DNA of 64,000 bases from assembly GCF_000264905.1 (NCBI RefSeq), contig NW_006763144.1:739866-803865 (forward strand), given 5' to 3'. The notes under the pieces were generated by a model, which did not search any database, had not been told where the DNA came from, and saw nothing but the letters and a program-made list of their open reading frames with translations. Of this stretch, positions 24,382-35,762 are shown one piece after another; the first letter of the stretch is position 1, and every line of letters begins with the position of its first letter. The translations under genes were made by a program, and so were the position numbers. This DNA is from Stereum hirsutum FP-91666 SS1. Taxonomy: Eukaryota > Basidiomycota > Agaricomycetes > Russulales > Stereaceae.

Positions 24382-25506
24382 ATGAGCATGAACGATAGGT
24401 CTGCTTCTGTGGCGGCGACTGTAGGGTCTGGGAACGATAGCGTTAGGGGTTTCGGGGAAGCAGACACCAAATTCGGTAAACCTTTGTTTCTTGCAATACT
24501 TCCCTATCCCATCCCGCTCTATTTCAACCCAAACTAATCTTCCCATCCTATGTACCACCAATCCTTCACGTCCCCTCTATGCAGACACGAGCATCACCCG
24601 CGAACGTACCGCCTCTCCAGGCGGCATGGGCATGTCCATCGACCCCGGCACCGGCAGTGGTCAAAGCTCAGCGCTGATGACCCCCATAGCCGACCCTTCT
24701 GAGCAAGGTGGCAATAATCCGAATTATCCCGCCAGTTTTGCGCGACGGTTGCCCGCGGGACAGGTGGGGACTACTTCTGGGGATCCGATGTCGCAGAAGA
24801 AGGTGAAGGAGATACAGAATTGGAGGCAGTCGCAGGTGATTCCGGAGGACTTGCAGGGGGCGTTGGGAGGTTCGACTCAGGATGGTGAGTGCTTGCTTGC
24901 TCGGAATGGGACTGTTCTTTGTGTGTGTGATTGCACAGGTGTTGAACTGAACTTGAATGTCTATCTTTGTGTGCGGGCTCTGCCGTTCCTAACTTATAAG
25001 CAGACGAGGAAGAGGACGAACTGGAGGAAGACGAAGAAGAGACAGAATCGCAGACTCAAGAAGTTCAATATCCCTCTGCTATCCCCTCCGCACGACTCGG
25101 GTCCGAAGCCCCACCTTCGCCTTTACGCCTCCTGCAGCGTCGGAATCAAATCTATCCCCATGCCAGTTCGTCTTACTTTTCTCGCCACCTGTCTTTCTTT
25201 CGCTCCCCCGTCCAGTTCTAACGTGATCGTCGCACCGTTTTCTTTGTCGTACATAGGCTCAGTGAGTCCCAACGGATCCATGCTCGTGCTCCCATACGGT
25301 CAATCCCGCTCCAACTCCGTCGAGAGCTTCTCGAGCTTCCCTTCCGGTAAGCCTCATTGACGCCATTCACAATCCCCACAAGGTTCCAACCTAACAAATA
25401 TAACGCTGACCGTTCTTATTACCCCTTCACTCAACGCAACTGCTCAGCCGTCGACCAGCCAGAGTACGACAGCGATCAGAGCATGCTCGACGACCAACGT
25501 TCCTGA
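24382..25506 (+). CDS. Acidic, low-complexity protein of unknown function (234 aa)
   Basis: Five exons with consistent phase: 24382-24475, 24585-24884, 25004-25165, 25257-25346, 25448-25506. I do not recognise the protein. Visible parts: a Ser/Thr/Gly-rich N-terminus, the charged block SQKKVKEIQNWRQSQVIPED (a short predicted helix), and an acidic run of Asp/Glu spanning exon 3. A Pro/Arg segment PPSPLRLLQRRNQIYPHA and a C-terminal acidic tail DQPEYDSDQSMLDDQRS follow. No signal peptide or membrane segment. The consistent exon phase and good splice sites support a real gene; composition suggests a largely disordered nuclear or cytoplasmic protein. It lies convergent with the Spc34-like gene. 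Confidence 0.6.
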
Positions 25507-26027
25507 ACGTTGAACGCGCAAAGACCTCTCCACCACTGCGCGACTTTGACTCTTATCGTTCCCGAAGTTATGAGTCTACTCTACCACCCACCGCCGTGTG
25601 AGGATGGGTGGACACGATAACGATAGGATACGAATAGTTCTGTATATCCATATCCGAGTGAACGTTGAAGCCGGCTGAAGTTTCTTTTTTGTTTGTTTGT
25701 TTGTTTGTCTGTTTGTTTTGATACACGATGATGATGATGCCGTTCTGTACGTATAACTTCACTGTTCGGGTTGACCGCTGTATGCATATATTCTTGATTT
25801 TGTTCTGTTTTGTGCCGATAAATATACGGTGTTATTCCCATATATATTGCATAGGGCCCATTGTGGTATAAGTAGCTTGGGCGAGAAAGGTGCTTGATCA
25901 TGTCATGGAATAAACAGAGAGAGAACATCCATATACAGAAGCATCCAGAATAAAAATAAGATGCATACATATCAAGTCAACACAAACACAACACACACTT
26001 CCAGTCTCAACACCGACATGACCACAA
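25507..26027. other. Convergent intergenic region with TTTG microsatellite
   Basis: Convergent 3' region. It holds a (TTTG)n-type microsatellite at about 25682-25719 and AT-rich sequence after it. No gene seen. Confidence 0.45.
25682..25719. repeat. TTTG-type microsatellite
   Basis: Imperfect tandem tetranucleotide tract, TTTG repeated with one CTG interruption, in the convergent intergenic spacer. Confidence 0.8.
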
Positions 26028-28260
26028 CTACACATTAAACCTAACAACCTGCTGCCCACCCCCCCTCTCCACCTTCAACAACCTCTTCGCAACCCCCCAC
26101 CTCTGCACCACCTGCCCCGCAATCCCCACCCCACCCGTACTCACCCCCGCACTACCCAGCCCAATCCCCGCCATAGCGCCCGTGCCCACGAGCGCGATGA
26201 GCGCGTCGGCCTTCGCGCCTAAAACTTCTTTGAGCTTCGGGAAGGGGAGGGAGTAGTTCGGAGGGGAGGAGAGGAGGACGAGGAGCATGTGGGCGGTGAG
26301 GATTTGGGGGATGGAGGTTGGGCTGGTGGAGGTTGAGGGGTTGGTTAGGGAGGAGAGGGTGGAGGAGGTGGGGGAGGGTGGGGAGGGGAGTTGGGTGGAG
26401 AGGGATTGGAGGTGGGTTCTGAGGAGGGGGGAGAAGCGAATTAGTGGTGGTGGTGTGATTTGTTTGAGATTGTGAGGACGTACATGGTTTCCTTCGCCCG
26501 TGGAGGCTTATGGATTCCCTTGCCCGTAACGTCGTACGGATGTCCTGGCATGATGATATCGCCCACAGAGGCCCATATCTTTGCCTAAATGGGCAGAGAA
26601 CGACCATCAGCCCCTATCTCGATGCAAAGGTAAAAGCGAGAGAATAAAAACGCACGACGATCCGCTCAACATCGCTCGTAATCTTGATCTTCAACCTCCC
26701 GCTACCACCGAGCTTCGTAGGCGTGCTCACGCTCTCCGTGAGCAGCGGTCCTTCCGCTTGTGTCGATGCAGAGGGTGGTGAGGCGTGTGCGTCTGGGTCG
26801 ATCGAGATCTCGGAGACGTGGGAGGGGGTGGGTGAGGATGAGGTCGGTTCTGAGTCTTGTGAGTGTGCTGGAGCTAGTGGATATACGGAAGTAATAAGGA
26901 TGTGTGGAATGGATTGGAGAGAGAAGAGAAGAAACGGACGTTTGCTGTACATGACCGTCTTCTCGTCATTCCCATCTTCTTCCTCGTCTCCTCCACGTCC
27001 ATTGATCACCTCGTTCGGCGAAACCGTAGCATTCCCATCGTCTTCATCTCCATCCTCATCTTCACCCAGCACCTCCTCACCTAACCCACTTCTCGTCCTC
27101 GATCTCGACCTAGCCTTCGGGACCGGAGTGGCGAACGAGCCCGTAATATCTCCAAGCTCAGCATCCATCCTCTCGTCCGTCAGTAACGTATCGTTCATTC
27201 CGCCTTCGTTCTTGAACTGTAGAATCCGACCCGGTGCGCCTGGCGTGTTCCAGAAGGCTTCTTCTCTCGAATCGGAGGGCTTCAGGGGAGTGGTCGGTTT
27301 GGGACGAGAAGAGGAGATCGTTTTGGTGAAGGGGATACGGCCGCGTTTGCGTGTTAGGGCTTCTTTCTGTTCATACGTCCAGCAACAGTCAGTTCGCGAG
27401 CACGAGAAGACGCGTCCGAAAAGATAGTTAAAGCCACTCACGCGTGCCCTAAGCTCCTCGATCCTCGCATGCGCATCCCTGATCCTCTCCTCCTCCTCTG
27501 CCGCCATCGCCTTCGGGTCCTGCTGCTCGTGACCTCTCCCGTTTGGGTCTGCATTTTGAGCCTTCAACTTAGCCGTTGGATTCTATTCGAGCTTAACAAG
27601 GTGTGAGAAGAGGCGAGAACTGACTTGGATGAGGGCTTCGTTGAGGGAGGACATGTTTGAGCGGATGGAATGGATCTGGTCGAGGATGGCGGAGACTTGG
27701 GATTGGGCGCGGGGCATGGGGCGGATTGAGGAGCTGGATGGCGTTCAATCGTAAGGACCGAAGACATTATGAGCAAGTATAAGGGCAAGGGTGAATGAAA
27801 GGAAGGCGTACTAGCGATTGAGATACTTCAAAGCTGCCTGCGCATAGACCTCCGGCTCAAACTCCTTAGGCCGCTTGACATCGTCCCTCCTGCTCGCAGG
27901 CTGCTTCCTCAACGGCGTCGCACTAACAACATCTATCCTCGTCAACTCGGGCTGCATCACGACCGTCTGCGTCTGTCCACCGCCATCCGCGTCTCCCGCA
28001 CCACCACCGCCCGTCGCCGTCGTATTTGCGGCCACGGTAGTCGTGGTGACAGACGAAGGCGCGACGACGGTGAAGAGACCGAGTTCCGAGGGGTCTGCAT
28101 CGCGGATGAGATCGCCGAGGGGGGTGTGGAGGACTGCGTTGGTGAAGAGATTGCCGGTTGAGGAGGGTTGTGGAGATGTGAACGCGGCGGAGGATCGGAT
28201 GGAACGGGCAAGGTTGTTGAGCCGGTCGATGTTGTCGGAGAGGGTGAGTGAGGGGCCCAT
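26028..28260 (-). CDS. DASH complex subunit Spc34-like protein with long C-terminal extension
   Basis: Likely kinetochore DASH/Dam1 ring subunit. Start ATG 28260. The N-terminus FTNAVLHTPLGDLIRDADP followed by ELGLFTVVAP matches the Spc34 opening (FxNAxLHxPxxxxLIRD). Then come RPKEFEPEVYAQAALKYLNR and, after an intron, SQVSAILDQIHSIRSNMSSL, a coiled coil continuing through EEEERIRDAHARIEELRA and KEALTRKRGR. A low-complexity middle (Ser/Pro/Asp/Glu-rich) follows. The C-terminal block LKIKITSDVERIVAKIWASV, then GDIIMPGHPYDVTGKG, runs in phase through two further splices to the stop at 26028 (RFNV). This is about twice the usual Spc34 length. Either basidiomycete Spc34 has this extension or two genes are fused; phases favour one gene. 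One possible intron near 26890-26950 could not be phased and is treated as coding. Confidence 0.6.
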
Positions 28261-28992
28261 CGTTGGCGTTGTGGTCAGCGTTGTGGTCGATGGTGGCGAG
28301 ATAGTTCGACTTCAACTGAGAACGACGCGCTTGAGCCTGCCCTAAGGTCTGACGCCACACAACGAGTGGCCCATAACGTTCTCTCACCTTGCGCACAACC
28401 ATCCCTCGAGAGATAGATGCATGGTTATCGATATGAACCCCATGACGGTCCATTCAATTGCTCATCCATGGCTATCCAGCTCCCTTAGCGAGCCTTCTCT
28501 CTGTCAGCTGCAGCATCGATGTGCTTCCTTGAGCTTGACACCCTCCGACGCTTTTACGCTCGACGACTCATCTCTGAAGCGGCCCAGAAACACCGTCACA
28601 CGGTCGTCTTTTTCAAGCAGTCTGACTGGCTGGTATCGCCGCATCCGCGCAGGTCTAGACGAACCATCCAGACCCGTCGACGCCTATACGCAGTCCCCGC
28701 CCAATGAATGCATCCATGTTTCGTGATTCTACTTCGCTTTGACGTTTTGTGACAGTGTTTCCGCTATGTTCAGCCCACACGCACGGCCGATGTCGTTCGA
28801 TCCGGGGTGCTCCGTGACATTCGTGTCGTTCCGAGCCCCCTTCGTTCGTGCGCGTTTCCTTCGTTCATACCTCCTCCGGGACTTATAAAGCAGTACATAT
28901 GGGCATGCTGATCTGGCAAGCAATACCGCCCCTTCTAAGAAGCTTTTGCGCCCTCCGAGCATTCGCGCCCATCCTTCGAACACTAGTGCATC
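28261..28992. other. Divergent intergenic region (Spc34-like / flavohemoglobin)
   Basis: Divergent promoter region of about 730 bp. A TATA-like element for the flavohemoglobin gene is at 28884; nothing else is clear. Confidence 0.45.
28884..28890 (+). promoter_or_regulatory. TATA-like element of the flavohemoglobin gene
   Basis: TATAAAG 109 bp upstream of the flavohemoglobin ATG; inference from spacing. Confidence 0.4.
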
Positions 28993-30797
28993 ATGTCCGC
29001 ACAAGTTCAGTAATGGATTGTTGACATTGCCCCTTCTATTCCCACTGAACTCTTTTTTTATATTTGGAACAGAGCGTCATTCCAGCGGATGTTGTCCCCC
29101 TTACTGACGAGCATCGCAAACAGATCAGCGCTTCTGCCCCTCTACTGGCGGAGCATGGACGTGCCATCACGCGTAAATTCTACTCTGTCCGTCCATCCTT
29201 CTTCACCTTCACTCTCTTCCACTCGAACCACATCGCGCAACACAAACCGACCCTCTCTCTCCTCTCCTCTCCTCTCCCATCACACTCCCATTCTCGGGCT
29301 TCTTCTCACTGAAATGGCTTCGCTCTACAGACCATGATCGCAGAGAACCCCCCTCTCCGCCACGTCTTCAGCAAATCAGCCCAAGACACAGGCCACCAAG
29401 CCGATGCGCTCGCGGGTGCTCTGTACGCCTATGCAACGAACATCAACGACCTGTCGCCGCTGATCCCCGTCGTCGTCCGTATCGCGCATAAACATGCCGC
29501 GCATGGGATTACTGGGGAGCAGTATGGGATTGTCGGGACGTATCTTATTAGGACGTTGTGTGAGTATTTTGGGGACGCGTTCACGGAGGAGTTGAAGGTT
29601 GCTTGGTATAACGTAGGTCTCTCCAGTCCACTACTGATGATTTCATACTTCCTCTATCTATCCCTACTACTTGTTCGGCATTCTCACTAATTTATATAAT
29701 CCAGGCATACTGGCAGCTCGCCAAAATCTTCATCGACCAAGAAGCCAAACTATACGCGCAAGCCGCCTGGACCGGCTTCCAGGCATTCCAAGTGGCAAAG
29801 GTCGAGAAAGAGTCGGCCGTCATCTCGAGCTTTTATCTCGAGCCCGTCCATGGCTCGCAATTGTCCATGAAGCCGTTCATGCCGGGGCAGTATCTCACCG
29901 TACGGCTCTGGGTGGAGGAGATCGGGGCGTATCAGGTTCGTTGGGGCGTCTACCCTTTCCTTCCCTTTGTTTCTGTGTCTTATCGTCATCGGTCTGACTT
30001 TTCCTGCTCAATTGGTGAATGGAATACTATCCAGCTCCGACACTACTCCCTCTCCGACGCCCCAAACTCCTCCCAATACCGCATCTCAGTCAAACGCGAG
30101 CCAGGCCTATCCACATCCTCCCCCTCCAACACCTCCCACCCAGGCTTCATCTCCAACCTCCTGCACGAACAATACAAAGAAGGCTCCATAATCGAAGTCG
30201 CGCACCCTTATGGCGATTTCTTGCTCAGTACATCGTCGACGCCCACGCCCACGCCCGTCGTGTTCATCTCAGCCGGCGTCGGCGTCACGCCCCTGCTCGC
30301 CATGTTCAACTCGCTCACTGGCACCTCGTCTTCCAACGAGCGCAAAATAACGTGGATCCAGGGCTCGAGAAATAGTGCCGAACAGGCTTTCGCGGCCCAT
30401 GTGCGGAATGTGGTCGGAAAGTCTGGAGGCAACGTGAAGGCCGTGTTTTTCCATAGTCGGCCGGGGGAGGGGGAGGTGCCAGTTAAGGAGGGGAACGGTG
30501 AGGGTGATTATGATTTTGCAGGACATGTGGATTTGGAGAAGGTGCCCAGGGAGGAACTGTTCCTGGGAGAGGGAGATGAGGGGGCGGAGTATTATGTTTG
30601 TGGGCCGGGGGAGGTATGTCTCTTTTCTCTTTTCTTTCGTTTCTTTGGATGGGGGAAGGGGTTCGGTGCTGATTATTTGGTTGAATGTTTTTTCGCCGAT
30701 ATTTTAGTTTATGGCGAGTGTGGCGAAGAAGTTGGGCGAGATGGGCGTGCAGAGTGGACGGGTGCATATGGAGGTGTTCGGGGCTGGTGGAATCTAG
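28993..30797 (+). CDS. Flavohemoglobin (nitric oxide dioxygenase)
   Basis: Converts NO and O2 to nitrate using NAD(P)H; protects against nitrosative stress in the cytosol or mitochondria. Exons: 28993 to about 29004 (MSAQ; a donor at 29009 is an alternative), about 29073-29186, 29331-29612, 29705-29935, 30035-30613, 30708-30797. Globin domain: the distal-side segment with the conserved Gln is DTGHQADALAGALYAYATNI, and the proximal haem histidine lies in RIAHKHAAHGITGEQYGIVG. The FAD domain has the RHYSLSDAPN motif. The NAD domain has SAGVGVTPLLAM, YYVCGPGE and the C-terminal FGAGGI. The loop GEGEVPVKEGNGEGD in the NAD domain is longer than usual. Length is typical. The first exon is tiny, so the N-terminus is the least certain part. 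Confidence 0.93.
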
Positions 30798-31042
30798 AAA
30801 CAAAACGGGATTAGATGGTGAAGGCATTAGGTTGGGTTGTTCCTCGGGCTCTGTGCGACATTGATAATCGTCGATGTTGTACTTCTTGTGCTATTGCAAT
30901 GTAATGATATGCACTGCTCATACATCACTATTTCCCTTCACTCGACCCGTGTAAGTGTTGAGATTGCACGCCACAGTCGACTGCGATTGAGTGGCACCGC
31001 GACACTGACTGAGATTTACGTCACGGTACGCGTCGAAGTTGA

Positions 31043-33454
31043 ATGAAATCTGGACGCGCTCTTGTTCCTTCACCTTATACATATTACAAACGCATGATGG
31101 CCGATGCGCTCGCAAGACCGATAGCACCAACGAACTCAAACTCCCTATCGATGCCACCTCCCACAACTGCTCCTGCTCCTGTTCCCGCTCCTGCACCCTC
31201 CGCCGCACCGACAGAACCTCAGTCCACCACCGAGCCTGCATCGATATCCGCACCTGCGCCACTAGCACCAGAACCTACCTCCGCCCCCGCATCCACATCA
31301 GCCCTAGTGCCAACAACAGCACCAGCGCCAGCACCAACATCATCACCAACACCCGCCCCCACCCTGCTCACAACCCTCCAATCCCAAATCGACGCCCTGA
31401 CAGACTTCAGCTCCCGTCTACAATCCCTGCGCGCTCTTCCCCCTCTCATCCTCCGTTCCTCCGGCCTTAGCACCAGACCGCTCAACAGCACCAGTCTATC
31501 CAACCTCTCCAACGTAAATAATGTAAATGGCGTGAATGTGAACGTTGGGGCGCCGGCTTCGGAACAGGTTCCGCTGGCGCAGACCGTGAAGAGGGTGTTG
31601 GAGGAGATGAAGAACGTGAAGGGGTCGTTGGTGGGTGGGAAGGTACAAGATGCTCTAAAAGCTGCGGAGGAGAGCGAGAAGAGGGAGGGGTTGGAGGGGA
31701 TTGGGGCTGGTGTTCGGGGAAGAGGGAGGAGAGAGGTCAGGAAGAGGAGGTACGTTCGTTTTCCGTCGTATCTGAAGGTCTTACAATATTAATATATAAT
31801 CACCTCTGGTCTGTCGATATCGTGCAGACGTTCCCCAACACCAGAATCCCCCCGTCCCTACCCCGCTTTCCACCCCAAACCGACCTCCGTCTTCCCCGAC
31901 CTCCCACCACACTCAAAACCCCTATCCCTCTCCGCACTCCCGTCGTATATCAGGGAATTCAACGCGTCCGCCGCCTCGGGTACGGCGAGACTGCATGTAT
32001 GGTACTCTTCTGACCGACTGCGGCCGGCGTCTGCTAGCGAGCTGAAGACGCCGTTGGTTTTGCGGTTCTTGATTCCGGATGTTGTGAAGGCGTATCTGAC
32101 GGTTGGGATTGCGTCTGAGATTGATGAGGCGGGCGAGAGTGGGAAGGATGAGAAGAGGATGAGGATGGCTGTGAATGGGAGGACAAAAGCTATAGGAGAT
32201 GGGCGAGGTGACGGGGAGGGGATGATAGTGGTGGAGAATATCACGACGTTTGGATCCAGAGAACAAGTGCGTCCATGAGCTCTCTTGGTACATCTCATCT
32301 GAACTCATTGTGATCCTCCGCACCTTCCAACAGAAACCACCACATTCACAGTCTGAATACCTCGTATTCCAGAGACTGAGCCAGCATCTACTGAGGATGG
32401 TCCAGTCGACCCCTCGCGTCCCTTTCCAAACACTTGCGGTGCGTTTCCAATTTCATTATCACCCCTCCACTCCATCAAACGTCGTTCTTTGTCCTCCTCA
32501 CCCCTGTGGCCAGCCTATTCTAATTCTACCCATATATGAATTCTTGCCTTATGTGGCTCCCTCTCTATGATCGCTGACGCTGACATTCTCCTTGTTTCCC
32601 CCTGTTTGCGCGGCATCACCCCTCCGACACATTCACTTGTGATCGGCTGCATTCCTCGCCACGGTGAATCGACCCCCATTTCTACGGTCAACTGGACAAC
32701 AACTTGACTGGCCCTCCCCGTCCGACCTCTCTCGCCGAATTTGACGCGCCGGGAACGCACTAACACATCTATGGATACGCCGTGCATTCGTGACGCGTTT
32801 TTTGTCTCACTTCACTAAACACTAACCGGCCGACACTAACCCGACGCGTTCTATCGACCCTCTGAATTATGTCCTCTTTCGTTCTCTTTCTCTTTCTCTG
32901 GTTTTGTTTTTTTCTGGCACGCACCCCGTGGTTGTGGTTGGGCTCGCTTTGTCCGTCGCCCTCTGCATCTGCGTCCTGTGCACCACACCACACCACACCC
33001 CAATCGGTCGTCGTGATGGCACGTCACATCATGCTGCCCTGCTCCCAATAAAAAATGAAAATGAAAACAAAAGACGATGATGGTCTCTTACCAAACCCTC
33101 TTCTCGACGCATTGCACGGTGTGTCAACGCGTGTTGTCGAGCGAGGGATATATTCCGCCTGTTGCGAGGATTTGGAGGCATGAGCAGGAGGATCCGGAGG
33201 AAGGGCAGATGCAGTTGACGGTGCAGGGGCAGGGGCAGGGCCAAGGGCAAGGGCAGGAGCTACAACCCCTTGATACGAATGGTGCGATGGGTGCGAATAC
33301 GAATGAGGTGGGTGCTGGGGGTGCCGTCGCTGTTGTGGCTGCGGAGGGAGTAGCAGTGCCAGGCGGGGAGCAGCTGAGCATTGCAAGTCGCGAGGAGGGC
33401 GAGGGCACTCTGAAGGGGGGATGGGAGGCTAGGCATGTTACGTGTTTGAAATAG
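31043..33454 (+). CDS. MED27: Mediator complex subunit 27
   Basis: Subunit of the RNA polymerase II Mediator (tail/upper module). Exons: 31043-31749, 31828-32266, 32334-32438, 33074-33454; all phases agree. ATG 31043 is the first in frame; ATG 31094 (MMADALARP) is an alternative. The N-terminal part is Pro/Ala-rich low complexity, then a helix-rich stretch with LLTTLQSQIDALTDFSSRLQ. The C-terminal Med27 domain is diagnostic: EYLVFQRLSQHLLRMVQ, SYQTLFSTHCTVCQRVL with the CxxC pair, PPVARIW and the closing WEARHVTC. Two oddities: the last intron (32439-33073) is about 635 nt, ten times its neighbours, and about 70 low-complexity residues with a GQ repeat interrupt the C-terminal cysteine-containing domain. 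Confidence 0.78.
33220..33261 (+). repeat. Gly-Gln coding repeat in MED27
   Basis: Short tandem hexanucleotide tract (variants of CAGGGG/CAAGGG) coding alternating Gly-Gln inside the last MED27 exon. Confidence 0.7.
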
Positions 33455-35762
33455 GAGGGGTTGTTTTTTTGGCCTCATTCGACCAGGGGAACGAACGGTG
33501 TCGTTAGGTATGTCGGTGTAATTTTACGTTTGCATAGTCTGGGGGATCATTGACGACGGGATGATTGTGTCGGTAGTTGACGTGCCATCCACATCGCGAT
33601 CTTACGTTCGTGCCACAGTAGGCAGACGGTCCATGTCGGTGATGACGCGTTGACGGTGCCCTCTCGTCGAGATGTCGAGATCTTCCATTTGCGACGCTTG
33701 GCCTGCCATAGGCCGAGCCTCTGTCACATTGTGTCATTGGTTCATTGTGGTCGCGGTTGCGTCCCGTTTGTGCTACTATGTCTATTCCTGGCAAGGGCAA
33801 ACACGAGACGAGATTGCTATGGAGAGATAGCCTGTGTCCGTGTACGATCCATTGGATTTACCTCTATAGCTAAATGCGTTCACGATATGCGCTCACAGGG
33901 ATAGGGGCTACTTACCCATTACTCACGGGATGCCAGTGGGGTCGATTGTAGGCTCGAGTTCAGATTGTCGGGTTGGGAAAGAGGCGAAGACCTTAATTAT
34001 TACGCTCTTCATGCATACAGCAAAGATAACGAAAACCCAGCGGATGTGGGCATCCTTTTCTAGTCGACCGAGCATATCGACGGGACGATATGGATAATTT
34101 CGTGGTTTCCGCAAAACTGGTCTCATGTCGATCCCCCAGTCTGTACTCGTATGTTCGTGTAGGCCGCAACCACCGCCGGCTCTTACCGCATGCCTGCTGG
34201 GAACCGATAAATCAAATGCACGGCTGCGCGTGCGGGAGCATCGACAAAATCGGCTCTGGGCATCTTGTCAACGGTCTGCTGCCAAACGCCAGACGCTTTC
34301 CGTCCGTCATTTTCGTAATCGCACGCACTTGTCAGGGCCGCCGGAATTGTGTTAGCGTTGGCCCTTCGGCTTTCCCTTAGAGGGCCTTCAACGCTGCAAC
34401 TGCAGGGGTGCGGTCATGTCGGAGAAAGGCGTGACTGTTACGGCGTCCGGTGGCGTTGAGCATCTGCTGCTTCGTTGGCACACAAGCTGTTACTATGGTC
34501 TACACGAGGACGCGAAAATTCTTGGACTTCTCATGTGAGTACTAAGTCGGGTTGTGATTCGTGCCACGGCACATTGAACTTACATTCTTGTCGATTAGGT
34601 ATTAGCATACAGGCATGTCTCTGTGGTGCTCTAATCATGATTATGGTCGTACATGTCAATATTTTACGCTAACGCAAGGCACGGACACACGACCCCATGA
34701 CGCTAAAACGTCGACACCTTATGTTAGTAGGTACTTTTGTGAACTGTCAGACATTGGACGATCCAAGCTCGAAATGGTCGATGGTCAGACGTCTACTGGT
34801 CAAGAGCGGGGAGAAAGCTCCAAGCCACACAACGGCGAACTTTTTCCAATTCCGCTCCTTGTTCGTTCTCGGCCAATGATCCGGGAATGATTCGATCATG
34901 GAACCTGTCATCCGAAAGCGGTAAGCGTGGAGCGGTTGATCGGCGGCACGAGGCCTGCGGGTCCTGCGGCAGCACGAGAAAGAAAGAACAAGAGCCCGCC
35001 GTCTTGTTCGGATCCGACATCTCGAACGGGTCTGTCTGGCGTGTGCGATCTCGAGGTCTCGGCGGGTTGGTCGATTTGATACAGTATACTTGTGGACGAT
35101 GTCGACAAAGTGACCCTCAGGCTCCCTTTCGTGGCCAACGGTCATCTGCTTTGGGCAGCGGGCACTTCACTGGACTCCAAGGAAACTATGCTAAGCGAGA
35201 TCTTTTTCATGACTTGCCGGGCCTCCACCGAGCTCGCAACCTCGTAAGAGGGATCGGAAGCAGGCACTTGACTATCGCCGCATCGCTCACCCTTCCCGCT
35301 TCAGGCAGCGGAACCAAATGTAGAATACATTCTATTGGGCAACTTCGTCATCGGGCTTTGCAATCGAAACACTTTTGTCCGTCCTGACAGCCCTCTTTGT
35401 CCCACACTTTCATATTTAATTCCCTCCCAGCGAGCCTCCCCGCTTCCTCTCATCCTCTCTTCTGGCCCTCTTCCTCCTCTGCTCGCCCGCCCGCTGCATC
35501 TTACATCTCTATCGTTCCCGCCGTCTATAGCCTCAGTTACCCCACATTTGCGTTGCGAAACCCGAGCTCAGACCGACAGCGCGCTGATCGCGACTCACTC
35601 ACCCCTTTCCCTCTGAATTTCCCCGGTTTCATTTGTGTCCCCCCGCGTCTCACTGCCATATTCACGCATCTCCTGTAAGTCAGCAATACACTCTCCATCC
35701 AAGCAACATATACTCACTTGCCTTCCAGCGGTTAACTTCCCCATACGACATACGACACAACC
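33455..35762. other. Long intergenic region upstream of the Medusa-like gene
   Basis: About 2.3 kb with no supportable gene. The last 380 bp are strongly pyrimidine-rich (35380-35760), as expected for a fungal promoter and leader. A leader intron is possible. Long upstream regions are common for developmental regulators. Confidence 0.45.
35385..35520 (+). promoter_or_regulatory. Pyrimidine-rich core promoter / leader
   Basis: A CT-rich tract on the plus strand, about 250-380 bp before the Medusa-like ATG. Such tracts mark transcription start regions of highly or tightly regulated fungal genes; inference. Confidence 0.35.

Noticed and set aside
26684..27427. 247-codon plus-strand open frame opposite the Spc34-like gene
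   Set aside because: It is the mirror of low-complexity Ser/Glu/Asp coding on the minus strand; the minus frame has family motifs and in-phase introns, the plus frame has none.
34887..35387. 166-codon plus-strand frame upstream of the Medusa-like gene
   Set aside because: No motif, and overlapping frames on the other strand are of equal length; most likely promoter sequence.
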